From Acidobacteriota bacterium (GTDB lineage: Bacteria; Acidobacteriota; Terriglobia; Terriglobales; Acidobacteriaceae): DNA of 24,314 nucleotides. Positions within the stretch are counted from its first letter, which is position 1; every line of letters starts with the position of its first letter. The translations under genes were made by a program, and so were the position numbers. The notes beneath the pieces are model-generated. The model ran no database searches. It was given only the letters and a program-made list of their open reading frames with translations, and was not told the origin of the DNA. The stretch covers positions 1 through 24,314 of the forward strand of contig JAJYAE010000027.1 of the NCBI GenBank assembly GCA_021779695.1, read 5' to 3'. Below are positions 7,117 to 14,292 of this stretch, piece by piece.

Positions 7117-9201
7117 ATGGCTATCTTGGGTAGCTCCGCTCTTCTCTTTGCGCTGATTCTTGCGCTTGTCAACCTCAGCATCGGCACGATCGCCTTGCGC
7201 CAGTTGGCGACCAATACGCGGGGACGATTTTCACCTGAACAACTTCTTAGAATCGCACGACGCGCTGGATTGATCGGCTTCGTAGCAGTATCGATCGCGG
7301 TTTTCACTCTCATATACGCAGTTTTTGCGAACGACTATTCCCTTGCAAATGTCGTACACGAATCGAATCGCGCTTTGCCCGCGCCGTATAAGGTTGCAGC
7401 TCTCTGGTCAGGACAGGAAGGATCCCTTCTGCTGTGGGCCTGGTTGCTCACCGCTTATACATTCGTACTCCGTTTGCGCCATACGATCGACGAGCAGCTG
7501 ATTGCTTTCGCATCGACCATTCTCGCTGCCATCGAGGTTTTCTTCCTTCTCTTGCTGAACTTTGCAGCATTGCCGTTTGCTCAAGTGACAGGGCCGGTTC
7601 CGGCTGACGGCTTCGGCATGAATCCCTTGTTGCAGTATCCGGAGATGGTCATCCATCCTCCTCTGCTCTACCTAGGCTACGTTGGGGTCAGCGTTCCATT
7701 TTCGCTTGCTCTTGCGGCCCTCATCCTCCGTCGTCCTGGCGAGAAGTGGCTGCCGATGGCGCGCCGATGGACAATGGTGAACTGGATTTTTCTCACTGCA
7801 GGAATTGTTCTCGGTATGCATTGGGCGTATGCGGTTCTAGGCTGGGGAGGCTACTGGGGTTGGGATCCAGTGGAAAATGCTTCGCTTATGCCCTGGCTTA
7901 CCGGCACGGCATTTCTGCACTCGACCTTCATGCAACGCCGACGCGGCATGATGAAGAGTTGGAATCTGTGGCTTATCTTCTTAACCTTCATGCTTTCGAT
8001 CCTCGGTACGCTGCTCACTCGGTCTGGCATAGTCAGTTCCGTACACGCTTTCGGAGAATCATCGATTGGCGACTGGTTTTCGATGTTTCTCGGGATTGTT
8101 TTGTTGGTCTGCGCACTCGCGTTTGTAGCGCGGCGTGACCACTTGAGGCCGGAACGCGAAATCGAAGGCGTTATCTCGCGTGATGCAGGCGTTTTGTTCG
8201 GTGTGTTGGTGCTGCTCGCAGGGTGCGCGGTGGTATTCCTCGGTACGCTCCTCCCCGTCTTTTCCGCGCTTATGAATGGCAGCAAAATTACGGTGGGTCC
8301 TGACTTCTACAACCGGGTGGTCACCCCGATCGGGCTCTTTTTGCTTCTCCTCACCGGAGTCACACCGCTGCTTCCAAGCCGTATCAACTCTTTTGCGACC
8401 CTCGCAAAGAATTTTGCCTTTCCTTGTTTTGCTGGCGTCGTGACCGCGTTGCTACTGATCGCATTTGGCATTCATCCCTTAACGAATCAAGGCACCCTGT
8501 ATTCCTGGCTATGCTTCTCGCTTGCTGCATTTATGGCAACGGCCATCGGTACTGAATTTCTGCGCGGAGCACGTTTGAGCCAGCACCAGTCTGGAAACTC
8601 TCTGCCCGCCGCGATGCAGCAGCACTTCGTCACAAATGCACGCCGCCACGGCGCCTACATCGTTCATTTCGGCATCGTGCTGATGTTTGTGGGTTTTGCC
8701 GGTTCGGCCTTCAATCAAAGTTTCGAGAAAGAACTTGATGGTGGGCAACACATGGACATCGGCCCGTACCGTCTCGTCTCTCAGGGGTACACTCAGGAGT
8801 CGAACGACAACTACGCCGTCGAACGATCTTTTATTGATACCTATCAGGATGGCAGGTTAAAGTTCCAGCTTGCGCCAGAGGCGCGACTCTATCCGACAAG
8901 CCAGAATGTCCAGACCGTAGTTGCGAATCACTCCACCCTGTTACGGGATCTCTACGTCGTCTATGAGGGACGGGACCCGGACAGCGGGCGTCCAGAGATC
9001 AAAGCATTCCTGAACCCGCTCGTCCTGTGGATATGGATCGGTACAGTTTTTATTCTCATCGGCGCGATCGTTTCGCTTTTACCTCAGCGGCGATTCGATC
9101 TGCCGCCATCCCCGCTCGGAGATGGCGAGAGCCGTGATTTCCAATGCTGTCAAGCCACCGAGCCGGCTACATCGGCGAATACCGCATGCTTAACGTCTTG
9201 A
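7117..9201 (+). CDS. ccmF: CcmF-type cytochrome c haem lyase
   Basis: 694 residues from an ATG with AGGAG 4 nt upstream; an upstream in-frame start adds only non-conserved sequence. It is an integral membrane protein with about a dozen or more hydrophobic segments. The haem-handling WWD box is present (LGWGGYWGWDPVENASLMPW), as are the family His residues in PEMVIHPPLLYLGY, SSVHAFGESS and AYIVHFGIVLMFVGF. A periplasmic stretch (residues ~570-650) precedes the last membrane helix. In System I, CcmF attaches haem to CxxCH motifs with CcmH and CcmE. No other ccm gene is nearby, so it would have to use partners encoded elsewhere. The next intact gene on the strand encodes a dihaem cytochrome, a plausible client. 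Confidence 0.93.
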   Translation: MAILGSSALLFALILALVNLSIGTIALRQLATNTRGRFSPEQLLRIARRAGLIGFVAVSIAVFTLIYAVFANDYSLANVVHESNRALPAPYKVAALWSGQEGSLLLWAWLLTAYTFVLRLRHTIDEQLIAFASTILAAIEVFFLLLLNFAALPFAQVTGPVPADGFGMNPLLQYPEMVIHPPLLYLGYVGVSVPFSLALAALILRRPGEKWLPMARRWTMVNWIFLTAGIVLGMHWAYAVLGWGGYWGWDPVENASLMPWLTGTAFLHSTFMQRRRGMMKSWNLWLIFLTFMLSILGTLLTRSGIVSSVHAFGESSIGDWFSMFLGIVLLVCALAFVARRDHLRPEREIEGVISRDAGVLFGVLVLLAGCAVVFLGTLLPVFSALMNGSKITVGPDFYNRVVTPIGLFLLLLTGVTPLLPSRINSFATLAKNFAFPCFAGVVTALLLIAFGIHPLTNQGTLYSWLCFSLAAFMATAIGTEFLRGARLSQHQSGNSLPAAMQQHFVTNARRHGAYIVHFGIVLMFVGFAGSAFNQSFEKELDGGQHMDIGPYRLVSQGYTQESNDNYAVERSFIDTYQDGRLKFQLAPEARLYPTSQNVQTVVANHSTLLRDLYVVYEGRDPDSGRPEIKAFLNPLVLWIWIGTVFILIGAIVSLLPQRRFDLPPSPLGDGESRDFQCCQATEPATSANTACLTS

Positions 9202-9235
9202 CCCACCTGGAAATTGTGGATGCCAGCCAAGCGTG

Positions 9236-9448
9236 CTAGGGACCGCAAAGGTCGAGGTCGATCTTCTGGCGGTAGCGCAGATTGGGGTATAGGAAGACTG
9301 CGAGGTTATACCTGCCTTCTTCAGCGGTATGGCTATCGTCGCAATCTCGCCGGAGCGATTGTTCACCCTGCTTCAATCTCAATAGAGCGATGAGGAAATC
9401 CGAACGAACTGATGTACCTCGAAACCACTGTGCCTTTTGGAGTAATCT
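9236..9448 (-). other. Open frame without a start (unrecognised; possible gene remnant)
   Basis: A 71-codon stop-free minus-strand stretch includes FLIALLRLKQGEQSLRRDC and GRYNLAVFLYPNLRYRQKID and ends in TAG at 9238-9236. It has no ATG, GTG or TTG with a ribosome site, and TGA lies directly upstream. The amino-acid composition looks protein-like, but no family was recognised. The interval 9202-9508 holds no other gene. Confidence 0.25.
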
Positions 9449-9508
9449 TCAGCTCCGCGTTCAGAGGCCGATGTAACATACTATTGTAAAAGCGATAAAG
9501 GAGCCGCA

Positions 9509-10282
9509 ATAAACGAGATTAGCCGCCGTGATCTGGTGAAAGTACTGGGCGGTACCGGTGCCGGGATCGCAATGACGATGACGACCGAATCGGTTTCGGC
9601 AAGCGCAGCCGCCGATACTGGAGCAAATTTGCAAGCCCTGCCATGGCCCTACAAACCGCTCGATCCCGAGACGACGGCCGAGCGCGCGAATGAAGGCTTT
9701 TACAAGGCAGAGTGCATGTATGGCGTCTTCGAATCCATCGCCGGTGCTACAGCTGAACGGCTGCGCTCTCCATACAAGGATTTTCCGTTCCTGATGATGA
9801 AATACGGAGGCGGAGGCATTAATGGCTGGGCCACTGTGTGCGGCGCGCTGGCAGGCGGCGCCGCAGCCTTCCAGCTTCTTTCTTCCGACCCCGGACCGCT
9901 CGTTGACGCGCTGTTCGCCTGGTATGAGACCGAGGCACTACCTGATTTTTATCCGCAGAATGCCAAGTTTTCAGCAATCAAGTCCATTTCCGGCACACCT
10001 CTGTGTCACACATCGATCACGGAATGGTGCAAGGCCGCCAAAAAACATACTTATTCGCCTGAACAGAGAGAGCTCTGTGGCGCACTTGCGGGATCGGTGG
10101 CGCGCAAGGCGGTTCTGCTTTTGAATGACCAGATAGCGGTTAAACCCATTTCGGCGGCACTTCCACCGGCAACGCAAAACTGTCTATCCTGTCACGGGCG
10201 AGGCGGGGTGCTCCAAAACACGGGTGGGAAGATGAACTGCGACGGCTGTCACTCCGTCACCGGTAAGCATCGTAGCTACTGA
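9509..10282 (+). CDS. Tat-exported split-Soret-type dihaem cytochrome c (C_GCAxxG_C_C family), apparent ATA start
   Basis: About 257 residues. The N-terminus NEISRRDLVKVLGGTGAGIA is a twin-arginine signal peptide. The body carries conserved Cys of the C_GCAxxG_C_C / split-Soret family (AECMYGVFESIAG, VCGALAGGAAA, LCHTSITEWCKAA, QRELCGALAGSVARKAVLLL). Two c-type haem motifs follow near the C-terminus, CLSCH (~225) and CDGCH (~244). Split-Soret cytochromes bind two haems per subunit in the periplasm and act in anaerobic redox chemistry. AAGGAG (9498-9503) is 5 nt before ATA at 9509, exactly where an ATG would be expected. The first standard start (GTG 9536) would remove the twin arginines. Either AUA is used or an ATG has mutated. 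It lies downstream of ccmF and ends 9 bp from the convergent sigma gene. Confidence 0.82.
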   Translation: MNEISRRDLVKVLGGTGAGIAMTMTTESVSASAAADTGANLQALPWPYKPLDPETTAERANEGFYKAECMYGVFESIAGATAERLRSPYKDFPFLMMKYGGGGINGWATVCGALAGGAAAFQLLSSDPGPLVDALFAWYETEALPDFYPQNAKFSAIKSISGTPLCHTSITEWCKAAKKHTYSPEQRELCGALAGSVARKAVLLLNDQIAVKPISAALPPATQNCLSCHGRGGVLQNTGGKMNCDGCHSVTGKHRSY

Positions 10283-10291
10283 CAGCGTTTG

Positions 10292-10945
10292 TCACCGCGG
10301 GCTTCGATCGACTCGCTGACCAAGGCTGCGGCGGTCCAACACGTTCCGTTGATCTCCGCAGCGCCCGCACGGCGACTTACTGACGTCGCGCACAGAATAA
10401 TCCACGATACCTCCATGCCGATCTACTTCGATGTGACAACAGTCGTGCAGCATGTCTTTCAGTTGCCGTCTTGCCCGTTGCACACGTGACTTCATTCCAG
10501 AGAGACTGAGCCCGCTATGCTGCGCAGCCGTGACTTGCGTGAGACCATTCAGATCAGTCAACCGTATGGCCTCGCGGTAACTCTCCGGCAGGGCGTCAAT
10601 CATCGGCTGTATACAGGCGGCAAGCTCCTGCAACTCACTCATGTCCGAGTTGCCCTTACTCGCAGGTGCTGGCGGGTCGAAATCCTCAGCGGACTCTTCG
10701 GTTCGACGAGCCTCAGTTCGAAAGTGATCGATAATCACGTTGCGCGTGATCTGAAATATCCAAGCTGGCAGTCGTTCTTGCTGCCGGATCGAGTCGATTC
10801 CGCGATGAATACGGATGAAGACCTCTTGCAAGATGTCTTCGACGTCGGCCTGGTTGCGCACTCGGCGCGAGACGAACGCCCGCAGGCGTTCGTGGAACTC
10901 GCGCCAAACGACTTCGGTGCGTAGTGTCAGTTCTGTTCGATTCAT
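10292..10945 (-). CDS. ECF RNA polymerase sigma factor, SigZ-like
   Basis: 217 residues. Region 2 is visible early: FVSRRVRNQADVEDILQEVF, then LPAWIFQITRNVIIDHFRTE. Region 4 follows: LPESYREAIRLTDLNGLTQV, then SGLSLSGMKSRVQRARRQLK. The tail DCCHIEVDRHGGIVDY is typical of the SigZ type, and the end carries two more Cys (SPCGRCGDQ). The ATG overlaps the stop of the DUF2703 gene (ATGA), so translation is coupled and the longer upstream start is rejected. No anti-sigma factor gene is adjacent. The Cys-rich tail and the Cys-rich partner suggest sensing of metal or thiol state, an inference. It converges on the cytochrome gene. Confidence 0.88.
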   Translation of the reverse strand: MNRTELTLRTEVVWREFHERLRAFVSRRVRNQADVEDILQEVFIRIHRGIDSIRQQERLPAWIFQITRNVIIDHFRTEARRTEESAEDFDPPAPASKGNSDMSELQELAACIQPMIDALPESYREAIRLTDLNGLTQVTAAQHSGLSLSGMKSRVQRARRQLKDMLHDCCHIEVDRHGGIVDYSVRDVSKSPCGRCGDQRNVLDRRSLGQRVDRSPR

Positions 10946-11550
10946 CGACACCCACAACCCGAAGGTTGGGCCACCTCCGCCGCTGGAGAACAACAAGTGG
11001 ACTTTTGAGCCGGCTCGCAGCACGACGTTTGAGCCTGTGTGCTGCAGCACGAGGACGTCGCATTCGACGCCTTCGCGGCGAAAAACCGCTTAAGGTTCTC
11101 AGGAACCGACTCCGCCGTTCGGGGCACTGGTTGACCTGCTTGGGCACCATATGTCGCGGCCAGAATCGCATCCACGATCATTGGTACCGGAGCGACCGTA
11201 TATTCCTTGCCTTGATAAACCCACACACGGCAGTCAACCGGTTGGTCGCCACCGCTGGCCTCACCGCAGGATTCGCAAACACTCTCCCGGAGTTCCAATG
11301 CGACGTCCTGTCCGTTGACCCGGATGGTTGGAGAAGAGACAAACTCCAACTCCAACGCTTTGCTTTCCGAGTCGATGAGAGTCTTGCGAACGGTCACCTC
11401 GGCCCCCGCGGCTTCTAAAACACTCCGTACTGTCTGGAGTGCCTTGTCCAGGTTGTCATCTGTCCCCATGCATCGGGTGCAGACTTCGAGATCGATGTAC
11501 ATGAAGTCGATCTCAACCTTCTTCTTCGTATTCTGCTGCATCTCGGTCAT
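10942..11550 (-). CDS. DUF2703 (DF-family) protein with a cysteine-pair-rich tail
   Basis: 202 residues; AGGAG is 5 nt before the ATG. Residues ~14-130 form the DUF2703 domain: a thioredoxin-like start (IDFMYIDLEVCTRCMGTDDN), SPTIRVNGQDVALELRESV, and a CESC pair. Relatives are known with selenocysteine in place of a Cys at the first motif. The C-terminal ~50 residues contain repeated Cys pairs (SSCCSTQAQTSCCEPAQKST, then CCSPAA and SGCGCR), unlike an enzyme core and suggestive of metal or metalloid binding. It is translationally coupled to the downstream sigma factor, so it may sense or regulate it. The reaction is unknown. Its position in an arsenic island suggests a metalloid link (inference). 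Confidence 0.8.
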   Translation of the reverse strand: MTEMQQNTKKKVEIDFMYIDLEVCTRCMGTDDNLDKALQTVRSVLEAAGAEVTVRKTLIDSESKALELEFVSSPTIRVNGQDVALELRESVCESCGEASGGDQPVDCRVWVYQGKEYTVAPVPMIVDAILAATYGAQAGQPVPRTAESVPENLKRFFAAKASNATSSCCSTQAQTSCCEPAQKSTCCSPAAEVAQPSGCGCR

Positions 11551-11744
11551 GCTGTCTCCTTAAAGCCAATGTCATTTGCGGCTTCGTTTGGGGAGACGAG
11601 GCATGTTCGAAAAGGACGCAAATCCAGCTCTAATTCTTTAAAGCTCATTTCCGTTCATACGCCAGCAGCCCCCGTGTCTCGACCTCGAAATCTGGCCCAG
11701 TTTACCGGCTGCTAGTGCGAGCTCTGCCATCGCCGGTGGCACGT
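11551..11744. other. Leader and spacer upstream of the DUF2703-sigma operon
   Basis: This holds the upstream region of the minus-strand DUF2703-sigma operon. No -35/-10 pair or ECF-type site could be assigned with confidence, and no gene was seen. Confidence 0.3.
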
Positions 11745-11911
11745 CTACTTGAAGTGGGACGCGACGTTCACGAGTTCGATCATCACCGGTACTTCCACGA
11801 GTGGCCCGATAACGGCTGCTTTCGCCAGTTGAGAGTAAGTTTCAGTTGGCTGATCATCTAGCGGCAATGCGCCGGAGAATATCTTAGCGTCGTGATCCCG
11901 CGCTCTTCGTG
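11745..11911 (-). pseudogene. Remnant of an Acr3 arsenite efflux permease (C-terminal end)
   Basis: The minus-strand frame closing with TAG at 11747-11745 ends SQLAKAAVIGPLVEVPVMIE then LVNVASHFK. This corresponds to the final transmembrane helix and its conserved EVPVM motif in Acr3; compare ALATVVGVLVEVPVMLSVCN in the intact protein at 22718-23809. Upstream residues (RARDHDAKIFSGALPLDDQ) do not look like Acr3, and there is a stop before them, so only about 30 residues are certainly homologous. It lies on the same strand downstream of arsR-arsC, which suggests an old arsR-arsC-acr3 operon that lost its pump. Confidence 0.55.
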
Positions 11912-12079
11912 TTACTCATTTACGGGGTATGGTGGTCCATGAAAAAAATAGATATAGATGAGGAAAGCGATGACAGCAATTATTGCGATCCACTTAAGCA
12001 GGCGGCCCCAGTTCTCTTGCCCATTCCCTTCTTCCGTCAGTGCCTCCTTCTTAGGGCACGAATGGCGAGTTGGTAGCAC
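11912..12079 (-). CDS. Small single-pass membrane protein (hypothetical)
   Basis: 55 residues from a GTG preceded by GGGGG at 6 nt. The N-terminal half is polar (HSCPKKEALTEEGNGQENWG). It is followed by one strong hydrophobic helix, LLKWIAIIAVIAFLIYIYFF, and the short tail HGPPYPVNE. No family was recognised. It sits between arsC and the acr3 remnant on the same strand and could be an accessory of that operon or a fragment. The clean hydrophobic helix and unbroken frame argue for a real product. Confidence 0.4.
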   Translation of the reverse strand: MLPTRHSCPKKEALTEEGNGQENWGRLLKWIAIIAVIAFLIYIYFFHGPPYPVNE

Positions 12080-12156
12080 AATAGACCCCCTGAATTAACG
12101 TCGGTGCAGTCGCGACTCGAACTCATTTCCCTGAGCCGTATCCCGGGCCACCCAAA

Positions 12157-12576
12157 TCATCGAGCCGAGTTAGATTCCAACAGAACATTCTCGCTATCCA
12201 GAAGTGCCAAAACTCGTGTCCTGATCTCTTCCCTGGTCTGGCGGACTATTTCTATTCTTTGCCCTTTGGGATCTGGCAATGGCCAGTCGTCGCGCCGGAT
12301 CCCAGGAACGTATGGACACTCGTCACCGCAACCCATTGTAATGAGCATCTCAGCGCCTTGGGCCAATTCCGCAGTAAGCTTCTGCGGCTTCGCGTCGCTT
12401 AGATCGATCCCCACTTCACGCATGGCATCAACAACGACCGGGTGGACGTGTTCCGCGGGCTGAGTACCGGCAGAGACCGCGCGCGCCAGTTCGGGATCGG
12501 CGAGTTGGTTAAAGAACCCGGCCGACATTTGAGAGCGGCCCGCGTTATGAATGCAGGCAAAAATGAAAGTACGCAA
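12157..12576 (-). CDS. arsC: Arsenate reductase, low-molecular-weight phosphatase fold
   Basis: 139 residues from a TTG start. AGGAG lies 9 nt upstream and the arsR stop is 4 bp away; longer in-frame starts would run into arsR. The P-loop C-x5-R-S is at residues 8-15 (ACIHNAGRSQMSAGF). Further Cys needed for the reductase cycle are in MGCGDECPYVPG, and the catalytic Asp lies in DDWPLPDPKG. It reduces arsenate to arsenite in the cytosol so that a pump can export it. It is co-transcribed with the upstream arsR. It differs from the second arsC at 18633-19124 in its P-loop and Cys spacing, so the two are separate subtypes rather than a recent duplication. Confidence 0.9.
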   Translation of the reverse strand: MRTFIFACIHNAGRSQMSAGFFNQLADPELARAVSAGTQPAEHVHPVVVDAMREVGIDLSDAKPQKLTAELAQGAEMLITMGCGDECPYVPGIRRDDWPLPDPKGQRIEIVRQTREEIRTRVLALLDSENVLLESNSAR

Positions 12577-12580
12577 GGAC

Positions 12581-12979
12581 CTAAACTCCTTTAGTTTGCA
12601 GATTCCGCGCGGCAAGACCCGAGAGGGGCTTCCATTCGCTGACGGTGCAGGCACCGTCTTTGATGGCTTCCCGCAACTTCCTCATGTCCGCTTTCGACAC
12701 CTTGTCTTTCGACAAAGTCATCACCAGATACTCGAAGAGTTGAGCAATTTCGGGGTCCCCGGACTGGACAAGCCGATAGTAGACTCGGTATCCAGCACGG
12801 CGGTCGAGGACGAGCCCCGCGTTCTTAAGGTACGACAGATGCCTGGAAGCGGTTGATTGTGAGACATTTAGGACGTATTGGATGTCGCACCCGCACAATT
12901 CGCCATGAAAAAGCAAATTGAGAATGCGGAGCCGATTCCCGTCCGCCAAGCCCTTGAAATAGGAAGCCATTTTCTGCAT
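12581..12979 (-). CDS. arsR: ArsR arsenite-responsive repressor (Cys-x-Cys type)
   Basis: 132 residues; a second ATG three codons in is possible. The winged helix is clear: YFKGLADGNRLRILNLLFHG, then ELCGCDIQYVLNVSQSTASR and LDRRAGYRVYYRL. The ELCGCD box matches the arsenite-binding ELCVCD box of classical ArsR proteins, keeping two of its Cys. A third Cys (KDGACTVSE) is near the C-terminus. It is closely similar to the ArsR at 22267-22668. The gene leads an arsR-arsC operon and is divergent from pstS. The palindrome at 13076-13091 between them is its probable operator, so it may control both directions. Confidence 0.92.
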   Translation of the reverse strand: MQKMASYFKGLADGNRLRILNLLFHGELCGCDIQYVLNVSQSTASRHLSYLKNAGLVLDRRAGYRVYYRLVQSGDPEIAQLFEYLVMTLSKDKVSKADMRKLREAIKDGACTVSEWKPLSGLAARNLQTKGV

Positions 12980-13075
12980 AGAATTCCGCCGTCTAAGAGT
13001 ATCGCGGAACAGCCAATTTTTGAAAAAAAGCGCGTCGAATTCACGCAGCGTTCACACTGCCTCTCTAATCTGTCG

Positions 13076-13091
13076 ATGCGTGTAAACGCAT
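13076..13091. promoter_or_regulatory. ArsR-box palindrome in the arsR/pstS divergent region
   Basis: ATGCGT-gtaa-ACGCAT is a perfect 6-bp inverted repeat with a 4-bp centre. The same core recurs at 19210-19229 with 8-bp arms in the arsC/usp divergent region. Shared occurrence at two divergent ars promoters, each within reach of an ArsR gene, supports an ArsR operator. No Pho box was seen in this interval. Confidence 0.65.
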
Positions 13092-13187
13092 AAAGAGGCG
13101 AATTGTTGACGAATGGGGATTCCCCGCATCTACCTGACCGTCGACGCTTCAAAACAAGACATCTGTCGAAGAGGAGAACGTAGGACA

Positions 13188-14243
13188 ATGAAGAAATCCT
13201 GCAGCGGCTCGTTTGTTGCTCTCATCGTGCTCTGCCTGGCTTCCGTGAGCGGGTTTGGTCAATCAGGCGCCTTGACAGGCGCTGGCTCCACATTTGTTAA
13301 CCCACTGATGTCAAAGTGGTCCAAGGAGTTCCACGCTCTTCATCCGGAGGTGGAAATCAACTACCAGTCGATCGGATCAGGAGGAGGCCGCCAGCAATTC
13401 TTGGCGAGGACGGTCGCCTTCGGGGCCAGTGACGCTCCCCTGACCGACGAGCAGGTTGCTCAAGCCGGCGGCGCGGCCAATGTGGTGCACATCCCGGTTA
13501 CACAAGGCTCTGTGGTGATTTCGTACAACTTACCTGGCGTTCCGAAGCAGGTGCGATTCAGCCCTGACACTGTTGCCGGTATCTTCCTCGGCACGATCAA
13601 AATGTGGAATGATCCGAAGATCGCCGCTGATAACCCTGGACTTTCCTTGCCTACTTGGCCGGTACTTGTGGTTCATCGGTCGGACGGCTCGGGTACGACC
13701 GATGTCTTTACAGATTACCTTTCAAAAGTCAGCGCCGACTGGAAAGCAAAGGTCGGGCGCGGTACGTCTGTGCAGTGGCCGGCAGGGATTGGCGGCCAAG
13801 GGAATGAGGGCGTGGCAAACCAGGTCAGAAACACGCGGGGCGGCGTTGGTTATATCGAACTTGCCTATGCCCGGCAAAACAAGATGCCATACGGTTCGGT
13901 GAAAAATCGGGCTGGGAACTACATCGAGCCCGACCCAACTTACGTAACCGATGCAGCCGCATCGCTCAAGGACCTTCCCTCCGACTTGCGGTTCTCAATC
14001 ACAGATCAAGCTGGTTCTCAGGCTTACCCGATCGCTGGAACCACATGGGTGCTGCTCTATACGGACCAGTCAAACATAGCTCAGGGAAAACTCGCCGCGT
14101 CCTTTGTGGAGTGGGCCATCACAGACGGCCAAAAGTACGCAAACGAGCTTGACTATGCTGTTCTAGCCAAGAACCTTGTTCAGAAGTCGCAGGCCGCTCT
14201 CCGCACCGTCAAGTGCGGTGGAAAGCCTTGCCTACAGAAGTAG
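13188..14243 (+). CDS. pstS: PstS periplasmic phosphate-binding protein
   Basis: 351 residues from an ATG with GAGGAG upstream; earlier in-frame starts add sequence that is not signal-like. The signal peptide is MKKSCSGSFVALIVLCLASV with cleavage probably after GFGQ or nearby. Phosphate-binding loops are visible: GAGSTFVNPLMSKW, YQSIGSGGGRQQF, FGASDAPL and HRSDGSGTTDVFTDYLS. It captures phosphate in the periplasm for the PstCAB transporter encoded next. In arsenic-rich settings some PstS types discriminate strongly against arsenate, but selectivity cannot be read here. The gene is divergent from arsR, with the candidate ArsR box ~100 bp upstream of the start, which suggests arsenic-linked regulation. 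Confidence 0.95.
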   Translation: MKKSCSGSFVALIVLCLASVSGFGQSGALTGAGSTFVNPLMSKWSKEFHALHPEVEINYQSIGSGGGRQQFLARTVAFGASDAPLTDEQVAQAGGAANVVHIPVTQGSVVISYNLPGVPKQVRFSPDTVAGIFLGTIKMWNDPKIAADNPGLSLPTWPVLVVHRSDGSGTTDVFTDYLSKVSADWKAKVGRGTSVQWPAGIGGQGNEGVANQVRNTRGGVGYIELAYARQNKMPYGSVKNRAGNYIEPDPTYVTDAAASLKDLPSDLRFSITDQAGSQAYPIAGTTWVLLYTDQSNIAQGKLAASFVEWAITDGQKYANELDYAVLAKNLVQKSQAALRTVKCGGKPCLQK

Positions 14244-14292
14244 GCATTGCGCGTTTGATCGCTTGCCAGCTGGTGTGGAAACGGGGAGCAAT

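Noticed and set aside
13092..13187. TTGACG (13106) as a pstS -35, and the short palindrome GGGGATTCCCC
   Set aside because: No acceptable -10 is found at 17 bp spacing (TCTACC), and the palindrome is too short to interpret.
12980..13187. A Pho box upstream of pstS
   Set aside because: No paired CTGTCAT-like direct repeats with 11-bp periodicity were found by eye.
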